Assembly (NCBI GenBank): GCA_026388275.1
Contig: JAPLKB010000059.1
Span: 92,155-152,825 of the forward strand
Reading direction: 5' to 3'
Length of the DNA stretch: 60,671 nucleotides
DNA from: Pseudomonadota bacterium
GTDB taxonomy: Bacteria; Desulfobacterota; Syntrophorhabdia; Syntrophorhabdales; Syntrophorhabdaceae
Position numbers and translations under genes: made by a program. Under the pieces are notes generated by a model. It made no database searches. It saw nothing but the letters and a program-made list of their open reading frames with translations, and was not told where the DNA came from. Positions 1 to 8,120 of the stretch are shown here, piece by piece. Within the stretch, counting starts at the first letter, position 1, and each line of letters opens with the position of its first letter.

Positions 1-479
1 TCGACATTGGCATTGAGGGAGACGGTTTTTTTGTTATTTCCACAAAAGACGGGCCCATGTATGCAAGAAACGGTCAATTTGCTATCAATAAAGAGAAAAA
101 ACTTGTAACACTCGACGGATCGTCGGTTCTCGGGCAGTCGGGAGAGATAAGGGTTGAAGGAGCAGATGTTAGAATAGAAGGCGATGGTTCAATTTTTGTC
201 GACAAGACCTTTGTCGACAAACTGAAAATTGTTGATTTTAAAGATAAGAAAGATTTGCGTAATTACGGGAACAGTATGTTTATAAACATGAATCAGGATA
301 ATATCGAGACTACACCTGAAACATATACGATTAAGCAGGGTTTTTATGAGACATCAAATGTTGATGTTATAAAAGAAATGATAGAACTGATGTCTACATT
401 ACGTGCGTATGAGTCTTACACTAAAGTGGATCAGTTTTTTAGTGACATGATGAGTAAAATAATAAACGTAGGAAGATAG
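1..479 (+). CDS. flgF: Flagellar basal-body rod protein FlgF, 3' part
   Basis: The reading frame is open from base 3 and enters mid-protein with DIGIEGDGFFVIS, the conserved central motif of FlgF/FlgG rod proteins, so the 5' end lies outside the window. About 158 residues are present of a protein that is usually near 240. The C-terminal amphipathic helix (IELMSTLRAYESYTKV) is the hallmark of axial rod proteins and mediates packing in the rod. FlgF forms part of the proximal rod linking the MS ring to the distal rod. flgG follows after 14 bases with its own AGGAGG site, the standard flgF-flgG order. It is called FlgF rather than a second FlgG because of this order and its shorter, divergent C-terminal region; FlgG-like paralogy cannot be fully excluded from a fragment. 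Confidence 0.88.
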   Translation, partial: DIGIEGDGFFVISTKDGPMYARNGQFAINKEKKLVTLDGSSVLGQSGEIRVEGADVRIEGDGSIFVDKTFVDKLKIVDFKDKKDLRNYGNSMFINMNQDNIETTPETYTIKQGFYETSNVDVIKEMIELMSTLRAYESYTKVDQFFSDMMSKIINVGR

Positions 480-493
480 CAGGAGGCAAAATT

Positions 494-1282
494 ATGATAA
501 GAGCACTGTGGACTGCAGGAACGGGCATGAATGTTCAGCAGGTGAACCTCGATGTCATTGCAAACAACATAGCAAATGTTAACACGAATGGATTTAAGAG
601 GAGCAGGGCTGATTTTCAGGATCTTATGTACCAAACGCTAAGGCTGCAGGGTACAAAATCTGAGGGAGGCAACCAGATTCCCACAGGTATCCAGATCGGG
701 CATGGCGCAAAGTTGGCAGCGGTGCAGAAGGTGTTTCTTCAGGGCGATTTTCAGGAGACTCAGAATGAGCTTGATATAGCAATTGAAGGTAGCGGTTTTT
801 TGCAGGTTGTAATGCCCACGGGTGAAAAGGCGTACACAAGGGCAGGATCATTAAAAAGAGACTCTGACGGTAAGGTAGTTACATCTGATGGTTATTCATT
901 GGAGCCGAGTACCACCGTACCGAATAATACCACTACAATATCTGTAAAATCAGATGGAACGGTATTAGCAAAAATATCGAGTCAAACTGATCCCCAGCAG
1001 ATTGGCAAGATTGAGCTGGCTAACTTCCCCAATCCTACAGGCCTGAAGTCAATGGGAAAGAGCTTATTTATGGAAACAGACGCAAGTGGCGCGCCAACCA
1101 CATCAAAACCGGGAGAAAACGGACTGGGTACACTATTACAGGGCTATCTTGAGATGTCCAACGTGAATATTATGCAGGAAATGGTAAACCTGATTGTTGG
1201 TCAAAGAGCTTATGAAGTAAATTCCAAGGCGATACAAGCTGCCGACGAAATGCTTCAGATGGCAAACAATATAAAGAGATAA
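494..1282 (+). CDS. flgG: Flagellar distal rod protein FlgG
   Basis: 262 residues, the normal FlgG length. The N-terminal axial motif (GTGMNVQQVNLDVIANNIAN at about residues 10-29, then NVNTNGFKR) and the C-terminal helix (QEMVNLIVGQRAYEVNSKAI) are both intact, and the middle has the FlgG-type IEGSGFLQV and YTRAGSL motifs. FlgG polymerises into the distal rod that passes through the P and L rings. The start is supported by AGGAGG at 481-486, eight bases before the ATG. It lies between flgF and flgA in one forward operon with almost no spacing. Nothing in the sequence is unusual. Confidence 0.96.
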   Translation: MIRALWTAGTGMNVQQVNLDVIANNIANVNTNGFKRSRADFQDLMYQTLRLQGTKSEGGNQIPTGIQIGHGAKLAAVQKVFLQGDFQETQNELDIAIEGSGFLQVVMPTGEKAYTRAGSLKRDSDGKVVTSDGYSLEPSTTVPNNTTTISVKSDGTVLAKISSQTDPQQIGKIELANFPNPTGLKSMGKSLFMETDASGAPTTSKPGENGLGTLLQGYLEMSNVNIMQEMVNLIVGQRAYEVNSKAIQAADEMLQMANNIKR

Positions 1283-1287
1283 CATCA

Positions 1288-2022
1288 ATGAAAAGTGAAA
1301 GGTTAAAAGTGAAAAGTGGACGACAGAAAGGCATGAGAATTAATACTATCCTATATGTATTGATATATTCACTATTCATTGCTTCTGCAGCTTTTGCAGC
1401 AGAAGTGCCGACAGTAGAAGCGAAAATAAAGGATTTTATAAGAAAGTTCTATAACGAAAGGGAGGATGTTTATATAAAGTTAAACCATTTGCCTGATTCG
1501 CTTAAGGACAAATCGAGAGTAAAACATATTAATTTTGCAAAAATACCGGATTCGAACGGCGATGGGTTATGTCTTGTAGAGATTGATGAAAAACATGGCA
1601 GGACAAAAAATGTGTATGTGTCATTTAGGGTGTCAAACAAAAAGAAAATGTTTGTTTTAAAGCAGGCTGCAAAGAAGGGTGATATTGTACGTTCTGACGA
1701 TATTTTTGTTAAGGAAGTATATTTGAATGGAAATGGGATGGACTATCCGTTAAAGATCGGTGATGTGATGGGTAAGGCGCTTAAAAGAGATGTGTCTGCA
1801 GGTACTGTTATTACAAGTCAGGTTTTAGAGGATTCTTTTGTTATGCAGAGAGGAGATACTGTCAATATTGTGGCGGAGAATAAAAAACTTTTGGTTCAGA
1901 CAAAAGGAAGAACGCTTGAGAGAGGGAAGATTGGAGATTTTATCAGAGTAAAGAATTTAACTTCCAATAAGGAAATTGTTGGCAGGGTGGTTGGAAGTGG
2001 TACTGTAAATGTTGACTTGTAA
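1288..2022 (+). CDS. flgA: Flagellar P-ring assembly chaperone FlgA
   Basis: FlgA is a periplasmic chaperone needed for FlgI to assemble into the P ring. The mature part carries the SAF-like region (VLKQAAKKGDIVRSDDIFVK, then KIGDVMGKALKRDVSAGTVI) and the C-terminal beta domain ending GRVVGSGTVNVDL typical of FlgA. Residues 16-38 from the first ATG form a signal peptide (MRINTILYVLIYSLFIASAAFAA). The first 15 codons are low complexity (repeated AAAAGTGAAA units) and have no ribosome binding site before them, so translation may really begin at the ATG at 1333, giving 229 residues. Lies between flgG and flgH. Confidence 0.9.
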   Translation: MKSERLKVKSGRQKGMRINTILYVLIYSLFIASAAFAAEVPTVEAKIKDFIRKFYNEREDVYIKLNHLPDSLKDKSRVKHINFAKIPDSNGDGLCLVEIDEKHGRTKNVYVSFRVSNKKKMFVLKQAAKKGDIVRSDDIFVKEVYLNGNGMDYPLKIGDVMGKALKRDVSAGTVITSQVLEDSFVMQRGDTVNIVAENKKLLVQTKGRTLERGKIGDFIRVKNLTSNKEIVGRVVGSGTVNVDL

Positions 2023-2032
2023 TGGAGGCAAT

Positions 2033-2818
2033 ATGAAATTAAGAAATTTCATATTTCAAATTATCCAGACTTTGGCTGGGTTGAACCATACAAATTTCAA
2101 ATTTATTAATGGAAAAATGTTAGGTATGTGCCTGTCGATGCTTTTGGCTTTGTCCGGCTGCATGAGCACTGAATATACATCTCGTATCAGAAACGAACCT
2201 TTTAATATCGAAAATGTATTTAGACAGGCCCCATCAAAGCAGGTTCTGACAGAGAACAAAAGTGGAACTATTTGGCCCGGTGACCGTAGTATGAATTCAT
2301 TTTTTTCTGATGGAAGAGCGCGCGGGGTAGGCGATATTGTAACGGTGGAAATTATAGAAGTAACTACATCAAAGGAACAAGCTATTACTGATTTAAAGAG
2401 AACCGGTGCTGATGTGAGTCTGGGCATACCGAACTTTCTTGGTTTGGAAACAAACAATTTTCCTTCAAGTATTACCCCGTCAAGCATGGTGAAGGCCACG
2501 GTTAAAAATGATTTTAAGGGTGATGGCTCAACCAGTCGCGATGGCAGTTTAAAGGCAACGATATCGGCAAAAGTTGTTGAAGTAATGCCTAACGGTAATC
2601 TTGCGATTGAAGGGAAAAGAGAGATTTCATTGAATAATGAAAGAAAAGAAATATTGTTTCAGGGAATAGTAAGGCCGAAAGATATATCTGCAAATAATTC
2701 GGTCTTATCAACTCAGGTTGCTGATGCCAAAGTTATTTTAACAGGCGTCGGTGTAATTGGAGAGAAGCAGTCTCCTGGATGGCTTGCGAGAATATTTGAT
2801 ATTGTATGGCCATTTTAA
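2033..2818 (+). CDS. flgH: Flagellar L-ring lipoprotein FlgH
   Basis: FlgH forms the outer-membrane L ring around the rod. The lipobox LALSGC gives a lipidated cysteine, followed by the family motifs SGTIWPGDRSMNSFFSDGRA, RGVGDIVTVEI and, near the end, the VVEVMPNGNLAIEGKREI block. The start at 2033 is chosen because GGAGG lies seven bases upstream; an ATG at 2009 lies inside flgA and lacks such a site. The stretch between this start and the hydrophobic signal core (about residues 5-28) is odd: it is encoded by AT-rich near-repeats (ATTTCATATTTCAAATT and CAAATTTCAAATTTA), so a shorter start at 2117 just before the hydrophobic core is possible. Overlaps no neighbour if flgI begins at 2845. Confidence 0.93.
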   Translation: MKLRNFIFQIIQTLAGLNHTNFKFINGKMLGMCLSMLLALSGCMSTEYTSRIRNEPFNIENVFRQAPSKQVLTENKSGTIWPGDRSMNSFFSDGRARGVGDIVTVEIIEVTTSKEQAITDLKRTGADVSLGIPNFLGLETNNFPSSITPSSMVKATVKNDFKGDGSTSRDGSLKATISAKVVEVMPNGNLAIEGKREISLNNERKEILFQGIVRPKDISANNSVLSTQVADAKVILTGVGVIGEKQSPGWLARIFDIVWPF

Positions 2819-2844
2819 GGTATAGAGATAGCGAAGAGCTGAAT

Positions 2845-4038
2845 ATGAAAAGAAACGGGCGAAAGAAAATAGAAAACAGGATAAATTTTTCAGTGTTCAG
2901 TATCCAGTATTCAACATTGTTTTTAAGGTGTTTGGTGTCCGCTTCTTGCTGTTTAGTACCACTTCTTCTTATTCTTATGTTGACAACGCAGTCGTCTGAG
3001 GCTGCCCGCATAAAAGAAATGGGTTATATAAGCGGTGTAAGGGCAAACCAGTTGATAGGCTATGGACTTGTTGTAGGGCTGAATGGTACCGGGGATAAAT
3101 CGGCCACCATATTTACAAACCAATCACTGGCAAATATGCTTGATAAAATGGGAGTTAAAGTGGACCCAACCGTTGCCAAGGTTAATAACGTTGCTGCGGT
3201 AATGGTAACGGCAGATCTGCCACCTTTCAGTAAAATTGGCAACAAAGTGGATGCTACTGTGTCCTCTATAGGAGACTCAAAAAGTTTGGAAGGAGGAGTC
3301 CTTCTTATCACACAACTCAAAGGTGCTGATGGTGAGGTCTATGCTGTGGCTCAGGGGGCGATGGTTGTAGGAGGTTTCTCTGCCGCAGGCCAGGGTGCAA
3401 GTGTACAAAAAAATCACCCCACAGTTGGAAGGATTGCCAATGGTGTTACAATAGAAAGAGAGATCGGTTATGAATATGTTAAAACAGAGTCAATTATAAT
3501 TTCACTGAAAATTCCTGATTTTACAAATGCAAGAAGAATTGAGGAGCGAATCAATAGTGTTTTCCGTGATTCTTCATATGCCAAGGACGGCGGTACAGTC
3601 AATGTAGCTATTCCCGATACTTTAAAGACAAATCCTGTAAAATTCCTTTCAATTATAGAGAATCTTGAAATAAAGCCTGATGCCCTGGCAAAAATTGTAG
3701 TAGATGAAAAAACAGGTACGGTAGTGATCGGTGAAAATGTTAAAATTTCAACTGTGGCAATATCTCAAGGCAGTATAAGCATTCAGATAAAAGAGGATGA
3801 AAAAGTAAGTCAGCCTCTACCTTTCGCTCCTGTCGGTGCTCAGACCACTAAAACACCTGACACAAAAATAAGAGTAGAGGAAGACAAAGGACATTTCGTT
3901 GTAATGGAGGGGGGCGTTACCATAAAAGAACTAATTAATGCGCTCAATTCTATCGGTGTTTCAACAAGGGACGTGATAGTGATACTTCAAACCATAAAAG
4001 CAGCAGGTGCCTTACATGCAGAGCTTGAAATTATTTAA
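2845..4038 (+). CDS. flgI: Flagellar P-ring protein FlgI
   Basis: FlgI builds the periplasmic P ring. The family signature (YISGVRANQLIGYGLVVGLN then GTGDKS) follows the export signal, and the C-terminal block (VSTRDVIVILQTIKAAGALH) is complete. From 2845 the protein has 397 residues, slightly long because about 30 residues of low-complexity sequence (from CAGTGTTCAGTATCCAGTAT repeats at 2893-2960) precede or blend into the signal peptide LVPLLLILMLTTQSSEA. An in-frame ATG at 2806 would overlap flgH by 13 bases; 2845 is preferred, although its ribosome binding site (GAAGAG) is weak. Context flgA-flgH-flgI-flgJ is canonical. Confidence 0.94.
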   Translation: MKRNGRKKIENRINFSVFSIQYSTLFLRCLVSASCCLVPLLLILMLTTQSSEAARIKEMGYISGVRANQLIGYGLVVGLNGTGDKSATIFTNQSLANMLDKMGVKVDPTVAKVNNVAAVMVTADLPPFSKIGNKVDATVSSIGDSKSLEGGVLLITQLKGADGEVYAVAQGAMVVGGFSAAGQGASVQKNHPTVGRIANGVTIEREIGYEYVKTESIIISLKIPDFTNARRIEERINSVFRDSSYAKDGGTVNVAIPDTLKTNPVKFLSIIENLEIKPDALAKIVVDEKTGTVVIGENVKISTVAISQGSISIQIKEDEKVSQPLPFAPVGAQTTKTPDTKIRVEEDKGHFVVMEGGVTIKELINALNSIGVSTRDVIVILQTIKAAGALHAELEII

Positions 4039-4053
4039 TTCAGGGAGAATAAG

Positions 4054-4404
4054 ATGAGTGACGGGATGAAGGTGAATTTCACAACTGCTGTGCAAAGCCC
4101 TTCGTTTAATAGTTATGGTTCTCGTACTATAAGCCGTGAATCTCAGAATAAGGAACTAAATATTGAGAAAGTGGCACAGGATTTTGAATCGTTTATGATT
4201 TTTACTATGATGAAAGAACTGGAAAAAACAACGCAAAGCTCCAAAAAGAACTATACGGAGCAGACTTTTATGTCAATTATGTATGAAAAAATGGGGGATT
4301 ATCTATCCAAAAAAGGATTAGGTATTAAGGATATGATTATTAAATGTACAGAAGATAGAAATATTAAAGTTTTAAAGGAAAAGGGCGATAATGTTGTTAA
4401 GTAA
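4054..4404 (+). CDS. flgJ: FlgJ-type rod-binding protein, muramidase domain absent
   Basis: 116 residues matching only the N-terminal rod-binding half of FlgJ (VAQDFESFMIFTMMKELEKT, QTFMSIMYEKMGDYLSKKGLGI). This half caps the growing rod. The C-terminal glucosaminidase domain found in enterobacterial FlgJ is missing, as in many deltaproteobacteria and others, where a separate peptidoglycan hydrolase must open the wall; none lies next to it here. AGGGAGAATAAG precedes the ATG. The last 40 bases of this gene contain the sigma-28-type promoter for flgM. The family call is firm; the gene symbol follows the domain, not full-length orthology. Confidence 0.85.
   Translation: MSDGMKVNFTTAVQSPSFNSYGSRTISRESQNKELNIEKVAQDFESFMIFTMMKELEKTTQSSKKNYTEQTFMSIMYEKMGDYLSKKGLGIKDMIIKCTEDRNIKVLKEKGDNVVK
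4365..4391 (+). promoter_or_regulatory. Sigma-28 (FliA) type promoter for flgM
   Basis: TAAAGTTT at 4365-4372, 11 bases, then GGCGATAA at 4384-4391. The established sigma-28 consensus is TAAAGTTT-N11-GCCGATAA, so 15 of 16 bases match with the correct spacing. It lies inside the 3' end of flgJ, 28 bases before the flgM start codon. It would make flgM-flgN-flgK-flgL-csrA-fliW a class 3 (late) unit. The sigma factor gene itself is not in the window. Confidence 0.8.
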
Positions 4405-4419
4405 AGAAGGAGGTATTCT

Positions 4420-4725
4420 ATGAAAGTATTGAACGATAAGAACGTCGGTTTACTTGATAACCTTATCAAAGCTCCTAACAACAAGCCCTTAAAAGAACAG
4501 GCAACTGCCGGAAAGGGCAAAAACGATCTGTATGACAAAGTTGAGTTGTCGAGCAGAAAGCAGGAGATTGAGTCGATTAAGGAAAAGGTTATGGCATCGC
4601 CTGTTATCATGCAGGAAAAGGTTGATCGGATCAGAGAGGCAATTAAAACGGAAACATATAATATAAAGGGCGAGCTTGTGGCAAAAAGTATGCTGAAAAA
4701 CAACCTTTTAGATGAGATTTTTTAA
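4420..4725 (+). CDS. flgM: Anti-sigma-28 factor FlgM
   Basis: 101 residues. The C-terminal half carries the FlgM pattern (KVELSSRKQEIESIKEKV, then EKVDRIREAIKTETYNIKGE and LVAKSMLKNNLLDEIF) that binds and inhibits sigma-28. FlgM is normally exported through the completed hook, releasing sigma-28. Residues 1-40 are polar and unstructured, as expected. AAGGAGG lies ideally before the ATG, and a near-perfect sigma-28 promoter sits just upstream, giving negative autoregulation. flgN follows after two bases. Confidence 0.9.
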   Translation: MKVLNDKNVGLLDNLIKAPNNKPLKEQATAGKGKNDLYDKVELSSRKQEIESIKEKVMASPVIMQEKVDRIREAIKTETYNIKGELVAKSMLKNNLLDEIF

Positions 4726-4727
4726 TT

Positions 4728-5156
4728 ATGGACAGCCTGATAGTATATGAGATAACCCAGAAAGAATTGAACACGCTAAAGGACTTTTTAAAAGTTCTTA
4801 AAGGCGAAAGGGATGCAATAATTTCTTTTTCTCTTGAAGGAATTATCAGGGAAAATAATAGAAAAGAGGAACTACTTAAAAAAATTGAATATCTCGAAAA
4901 TGAAAAAGAAAAAATACTAAAAGAGATTCCCGATCAGGACTCGGTTTTTAAAAATGAAAGATGGGCATCTCTTTCCCGGGACATAAGACATACAATGAAA
5001 GAAATAAATGTTGCATTAGGAAAGAATATGAAGTTGCTGTCATTTTCGGTGGATCATGTCAGGTCATCTATCGAAAATGTTGTAGGTTTTATAAATAAAG
5101 CCACTTACGGGAGAAAGCAGGAAATATTATCTTTTTTTCCTTCGAGAGAAATATAG
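4728..5156 (+). CDS. flgN: Flagellar export chaperone FlgN
   Basis: 142 residues, almost entirely charged amphipathic helix (KELNTLKDFLKVLKGERDAI; REENNRKEELL-type central helix), the profile of FlgN chaperones that hold the hook-associated proteins FlgK and FlgL for export. Sequence conservation in this family is low, so position decides: it sits between flgM and flgK, with two bases before and none after (its TAG abuts the flgK ATG). No catalytic motifs are expected or seen. Confidence 0.85.
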   Translation: MDSLIVYEITQKELNTLKDFLKVLKGERDAIISFSLEGIIRENNRKEELLKKIEYLENEKEKILKEIPDQDSVFKNERWASLSRDIRHTMKEINVALGKNMKLLSFSVDHVRSSIENVVGFINKATYGRKQEILSFFPSREI

Positions 5157-6578
5157 ATGAGCATATCTTCCATACTTAATATTGCAAAAAATTCTCTTAC
5201 TGTAAATCAAGTTGCCGTTCAGGTTACATCTCATAATATATCAAATGTAAATACAGAAGGTTATTCCAGACAGGTAGCTATCCTTGAAGAAGAAGCTCCA
5301 TCGTTAATAGGTAGCTGTCTTCTTGGAAATGGAGTAAAAGCAAGCGGAGTTAAAAGGTATTACGATAAATATCTGGATCAACAGATTTCTAAAAAGAATA
5401 TGGAATTAGGAGAACAGCAGGTTTATCAGAAATATTTCGAAAGAATTGAAAGTGTATTAAACGAAGACAGTACCAAGCTCACAAATAACATTACCGAGTT
5501 TTTTAATGCATGGCAGGAGCTTTCAACGGATCCGCAGAACGTTGCTGTAAGAGAAGGCATAGTGTCAAGCGGTCGAAACATGAATCGCTCGATAAAAAAT
5601 ATATATAATGAATTGAAAAGTATTCAGATAGAACAAAACGACAATATAAGAATGGAAGTAACCGAAATAAACAGGATTGTTGCTTCAATTGCTGATTTAA
5701 ATGACAAAATATTTGAAGGGAGCGCAGGTTCGAGTGAAGCAAACGATTATTTGGACAAAAGAAACCAGTATGTAAAGGAACTTTCAAGTAAAATTGACAT
5801 CACATCTTTTGAAGACCAGTATGGACGTATGACTGTTCTGACATCAGCAGGCAAAACCCTTGTAGATGGAGGGATGTCATGGGAACTTGATACAACGAAC
5901 GATGGAGCAACAGGGTTTTATAAAATAGCATGGAAAGACTCTTCAGGAAATCTGGCTGATATAACTGATTATATTAGCGGCGGTAGTCTTCGTGGATTAA
6001 TAGAGATGCGTGATGGACAATTGAATGATTTTATAGCGGATATTGATGAACTTGCAAGGGTAATCATTACAGAAGTAAACAGTATTCATGAAAACGGGTA
6101 CACTTTGAACCATACCGCAACCGTGCCTGATGCACCTGATGGAATTTCATTTTTCAAAGAAATTACAGAAAACTATGCAAAAAATATTGATTTCTCTGAC
6201 GAGGTCAAAGCGGATTTGAAAAACATTGCGGCCTCTTCTGAGACAGACAGTGGTGCACCGATCGGGAACAATATTGCCCTTGATATTGCGGCATTAATGG
6301 ATGAAAACCTCTTTAATGCTGGTACAGAGACTATTGTGAATTACACCTCATCCATTACAAATGATATTGGTCAGCTTACGAAAGGAGCAAAAGATTTTGC
6401 TCAATACAGCGAAGATACAATGCAGGCTATGGAAAAACAGAGAGAAAGTGTCGCCGGTGTTTCCCTTGACGAGGAGATGGCAAATCTTATGAAATATCAG
6501 TACGCTTTTCAAGCGTCTTCAAGGTTATTTTCCGTTGCCGATGAGCTTTTCCAAAGCATATTAGAGGCGGTTAAATGA
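5157..6578 (+). CDS. flgK: Hook-filament junction protein FlgK (HAP1)
   Basis: 473 residues. The N-terminal axial motif (VQVTSHNISNVNTEGYSRQV, about residues 20-39) and the C-terminal FlgK helix (GVSLDEEMANLMKYQYAFQA, then ASSRLFSVADELFQSIL) are intact. FlgK joins the hook to the FlgL ring at the base of the filament. Length is typical of the family (about 450-550). The start codon directly follows the flgN stop, and the end overlaps flgL by four bases (ATGA), so the three are likely translationally coupled. Confidence 0.95.
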   Translation: MSISSILNIAKNSLTVNQVAVQVTSHNISNVNTEGYSRQVAILEEEAPSLIGSCLLGNGVKASGVKRYYDKYLDQQISKKNMELGEQQVYQKYFERIESVLNEDSTKLTNNITEFFNAWQELSTDPQNVAVREGIVSSGRNMNRSIKNIYNELKSIQIEQNDNIRMEVTEINRIVASIADLNDKIFEGSAGSSEANDYLDKRNQYVKELSSKIDITSFEDQYGRMTVLTSAGKTLVDGGMSWELDTTNDGATGFYKIAWKDSSGNLADITDYISGGSLRGLIEMRDGQLNDFIADIDELARVIITEVNSIHENGYTLNHTATVPDAPDGISFFKEITENYAKNIDFSDEVKADLKNIAASSETDSGAPIGNNIALDIAALMDENLFNAGTETIVNYTSSITNDIGQLTKGAKDFAQYSEDTMQAMEKQRESVAGVSLDEEMANLMKYQYAFQASSRLFSVADELFQSILEAVK

Positions 6579-7462
6579 GAGTTACCGATAAACTAAGATT
6601 TGATGTTTTCAAGAATAATCTTTCGTCATTAAAGGAAACTCTTGACAAAACACAGACCAGGATAGCATCCGGTAAAAAGATTTTAGCTCCTTCTGATGAT
6701 CCGATTGCAGCTTCCGCCGGGGTTGCATTAGAAGCTGAGAAGAATCTGAATGACCGATACAAAAAAAACCTCGAAAAGCTTAAAACTGTTGGAGGTTTTT
6801 ATGATACATCCATTAACAGTATAAACGATCTTCTTACCAGGGCAAAAGAAATATCGATTACACAGGCTTCAGATACAATGGATGCTTCAACAAGAATATC
6901 CGCCAATGAAGAGATAAAGGGGATTATTGAACAACTTGTTACTATCGGAAACACAAAGGTCGGCAACAATTACATCTTTGGAGGAAAAAAATCAAATATG
7001 AAACCTTTCACAATTGACGCCGATTACAATGTTACCTTTAACGGCTCAAGTGATGTTGATTCCATATATGTGGACAAAGGTACAAAAGAAGATGCCGGGA
7101 TTTCAGGCCAGAGTGTGTTTATTTCTGATACCAACGTGTTTACAGTATTAAAAAACTTTAGCGATGCACTTGATGGAAACGATTTAACAGGTATCGGAGA
7201 AGCTATTGATAATATTGATAATTCTTTGGAAAAGACTCAGACAAATCTTGCCCATGCAGGAACATATATGGCAAGGGTTGAAAATTATATAGGATATAAA
7301 GAAACAAGGGATGTTGATATAACAGAATCTTTGTCTCAGATGACTGATATCGATATGACTCAGGCGGTGACGGATTTTAACACTTTATCAACTGCCTATG
7401 AAGCGATGCTTTACAGCATGGCTAAGGTCCAAAGCCTGACAATATTGAATTACCTGAATTAA
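6575..7462 (+). CDS. flgL: Hook-filament junction protein FlgL (HAP3)
   Basis: 295 residues, a flagellin-like junction protein. The N-terminal D0/D1 helix region reads LDKTQTRIASGKKILAPSDD with the conserved SGK and PSDDP, and the C-terminal helix reads MTDIDMTQAVTDFNTLSTAY. It forms the second junction ring on which flagellin polymerises. The ATG overlaps the flgK stop by four bases. csrA begins nine bases after its stop, so the export structure genes and the flagellin translation regulators share one transcript. Confidence 0.95.
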   Translation: MRVTDKLRFDVFKNNLSSLKETLDKTQTRIASGKKILAPSDDPIAASAGVALEAEKNLNDRYKKNLEKLKTVGGFYDTSINSINDLLTRAKEISITQASDTMDASTRISANEEIKGIIEQLVTIGNTKVGNNYIFGGKKSNMKPFTIDADYNVTFNGSSDVDSIYVDKGTKEDAGISGQSVFISDTNVFTVLKNFSDALDGNDLTGIGEAIDNIDNSLEKTQTNLAHAGTYMARVENYIGYKETRDVDITESLSQMTDIDMTQAVTDFNTLSTAYEAMLYSMAKVQSLTILNYLN

Positions 7463-7470
7463 GGGGACAA

Positions 7471-7707
7471 ATGCTCGTTCTTTCGCGGAAAAAAAATCAA
7501 GGGGTACTAATCAAGGGAAAAGATGGTGATATCAGAATCGTTCTTATTGAGATCGATAAAGGGAAGGTGCGGCTGGGAATTGAGGCGTCCAAAGGGTATT
7601 CGATTATCCGGGAAGAGCTTGTTTCCGAGATTGAGGGAGCAAACAAGATGTCGGCATTAAGTGATCTTGAAAATATAAAAAGATTTATAGGTGAAAGCAG
7701 TGAGTGA
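7471..7707 (+). CDS. csrA: Carbon storage regulator CsrA, RNA-binding translational repressor
   Basis: 78 residues beginning MLVLSRKKNQGVLIKG with the conserved KVRLGIEASKGYSIIREEL block; the arginine of IREEL corresponds to the RNA-contacting arginine of the family. CsrA dimers bind GGA motifs in hairpin loops and ribosome binding sites and usually block translation. Placement between flgL and fliW is the arrangement in which CsrA represses flagellin and FliW antagonises it. The C-terminal tail after residue 57 (MSALSDLENIKRFIGE) is longer than in E. coli CsrA (61 residues). GGGGACAA precedes the ATG. It overlaps the start of fliW by a few bases. Confidence 0.95.
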   Translation: MLVLSRKKNQGVLIKGKDGDIRIVLIEIDKGKVRLGIEASKGYSIIREELVSEIEGANKMSALSDLENIKRFIGESSE

Positions 7708-8119
7708 ATTATATCTTAAAGGTAAAATATTAGGTTTTGAGGATTATAATAATTATGTGCTGGAAGATTCTTTTGGAGAAAATTCTCCATTCCGGCTCCT
7801 CTCGTGCCCTGAAAAAGCTGTTACTTTTGTAGCGGTAAATCCATACTATATTGTGGATGATTACTCATTTGAGATTGAGGATAGTATTGTCAGGGAACTT
7901 ATGCTTGAAGGAAACTATATAGACGATATTGCCATTCTATGTATTGTGAGGCCAAATGAAAATGCTTGTATTGTGAGGCCAAATGAAAATACTTTATATG
8001 TCAATCTCAGGTCTCCACTTATCATAAACATAAAAAACGGTTATTTTGTACAGACCATACTACAAAATGAAATGTATGGTGTTTCCGTGCCTTTCTATGC
8101 AAAAAAGGCGAATAACTAA
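7700..8119 (+). CDS. fliW: Flagellar assembly factor FliW, CsrA antagonist
   Basis: FliW binds both flagellin and CsrA; when flagellin is exported, freed FliW removes CsrA from flagellin mRNA. The sequence has the family pattern: KGKILGFEDYNNYVLED, SPFRLLSCPEKAVTFVAVNP and TLYVNLRSPLIINIKNGYFV. The GTG at 7700 is chosen because AGGTGA lies five bases upstream; an alternative GTG is at 7691. It overlaps csrA by eight bases. A 27-base tandem duplication inside the gene (7940-7993) repeats nine residues, CIVRPNENA then CIVRPNENT, just before the conserved NLRSP strand. The frame is kept and the rest is intact, so the protein is probably made. Confidence 0.88.
   Translation: MSELYLKGKILGFEDYNNYVLEDSFGENSPFRLLSCPEKAVTFVAVNPYYIVDDYSFEIEDSIVRELMLEGNYIDDIAILCIVRPNENACIVRPNENTLYVNLRSPLIINIKNGYFVQTILQNEMYGVSVPFYAKKANN
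7940..7993 (+). repeat. 27-bp tandem duplication within fliW
   Basis: Two consecutive 27-base units (7940-7966 and 7967-7993) that differ at one base, encoding the nine-residue repeats CIVRPNENA and CIVRPNENT. The near-identity at synonymous sites indicates a recent in-frame duplication. Confidence 0.95.
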
Positions 8120-8120
8120 T

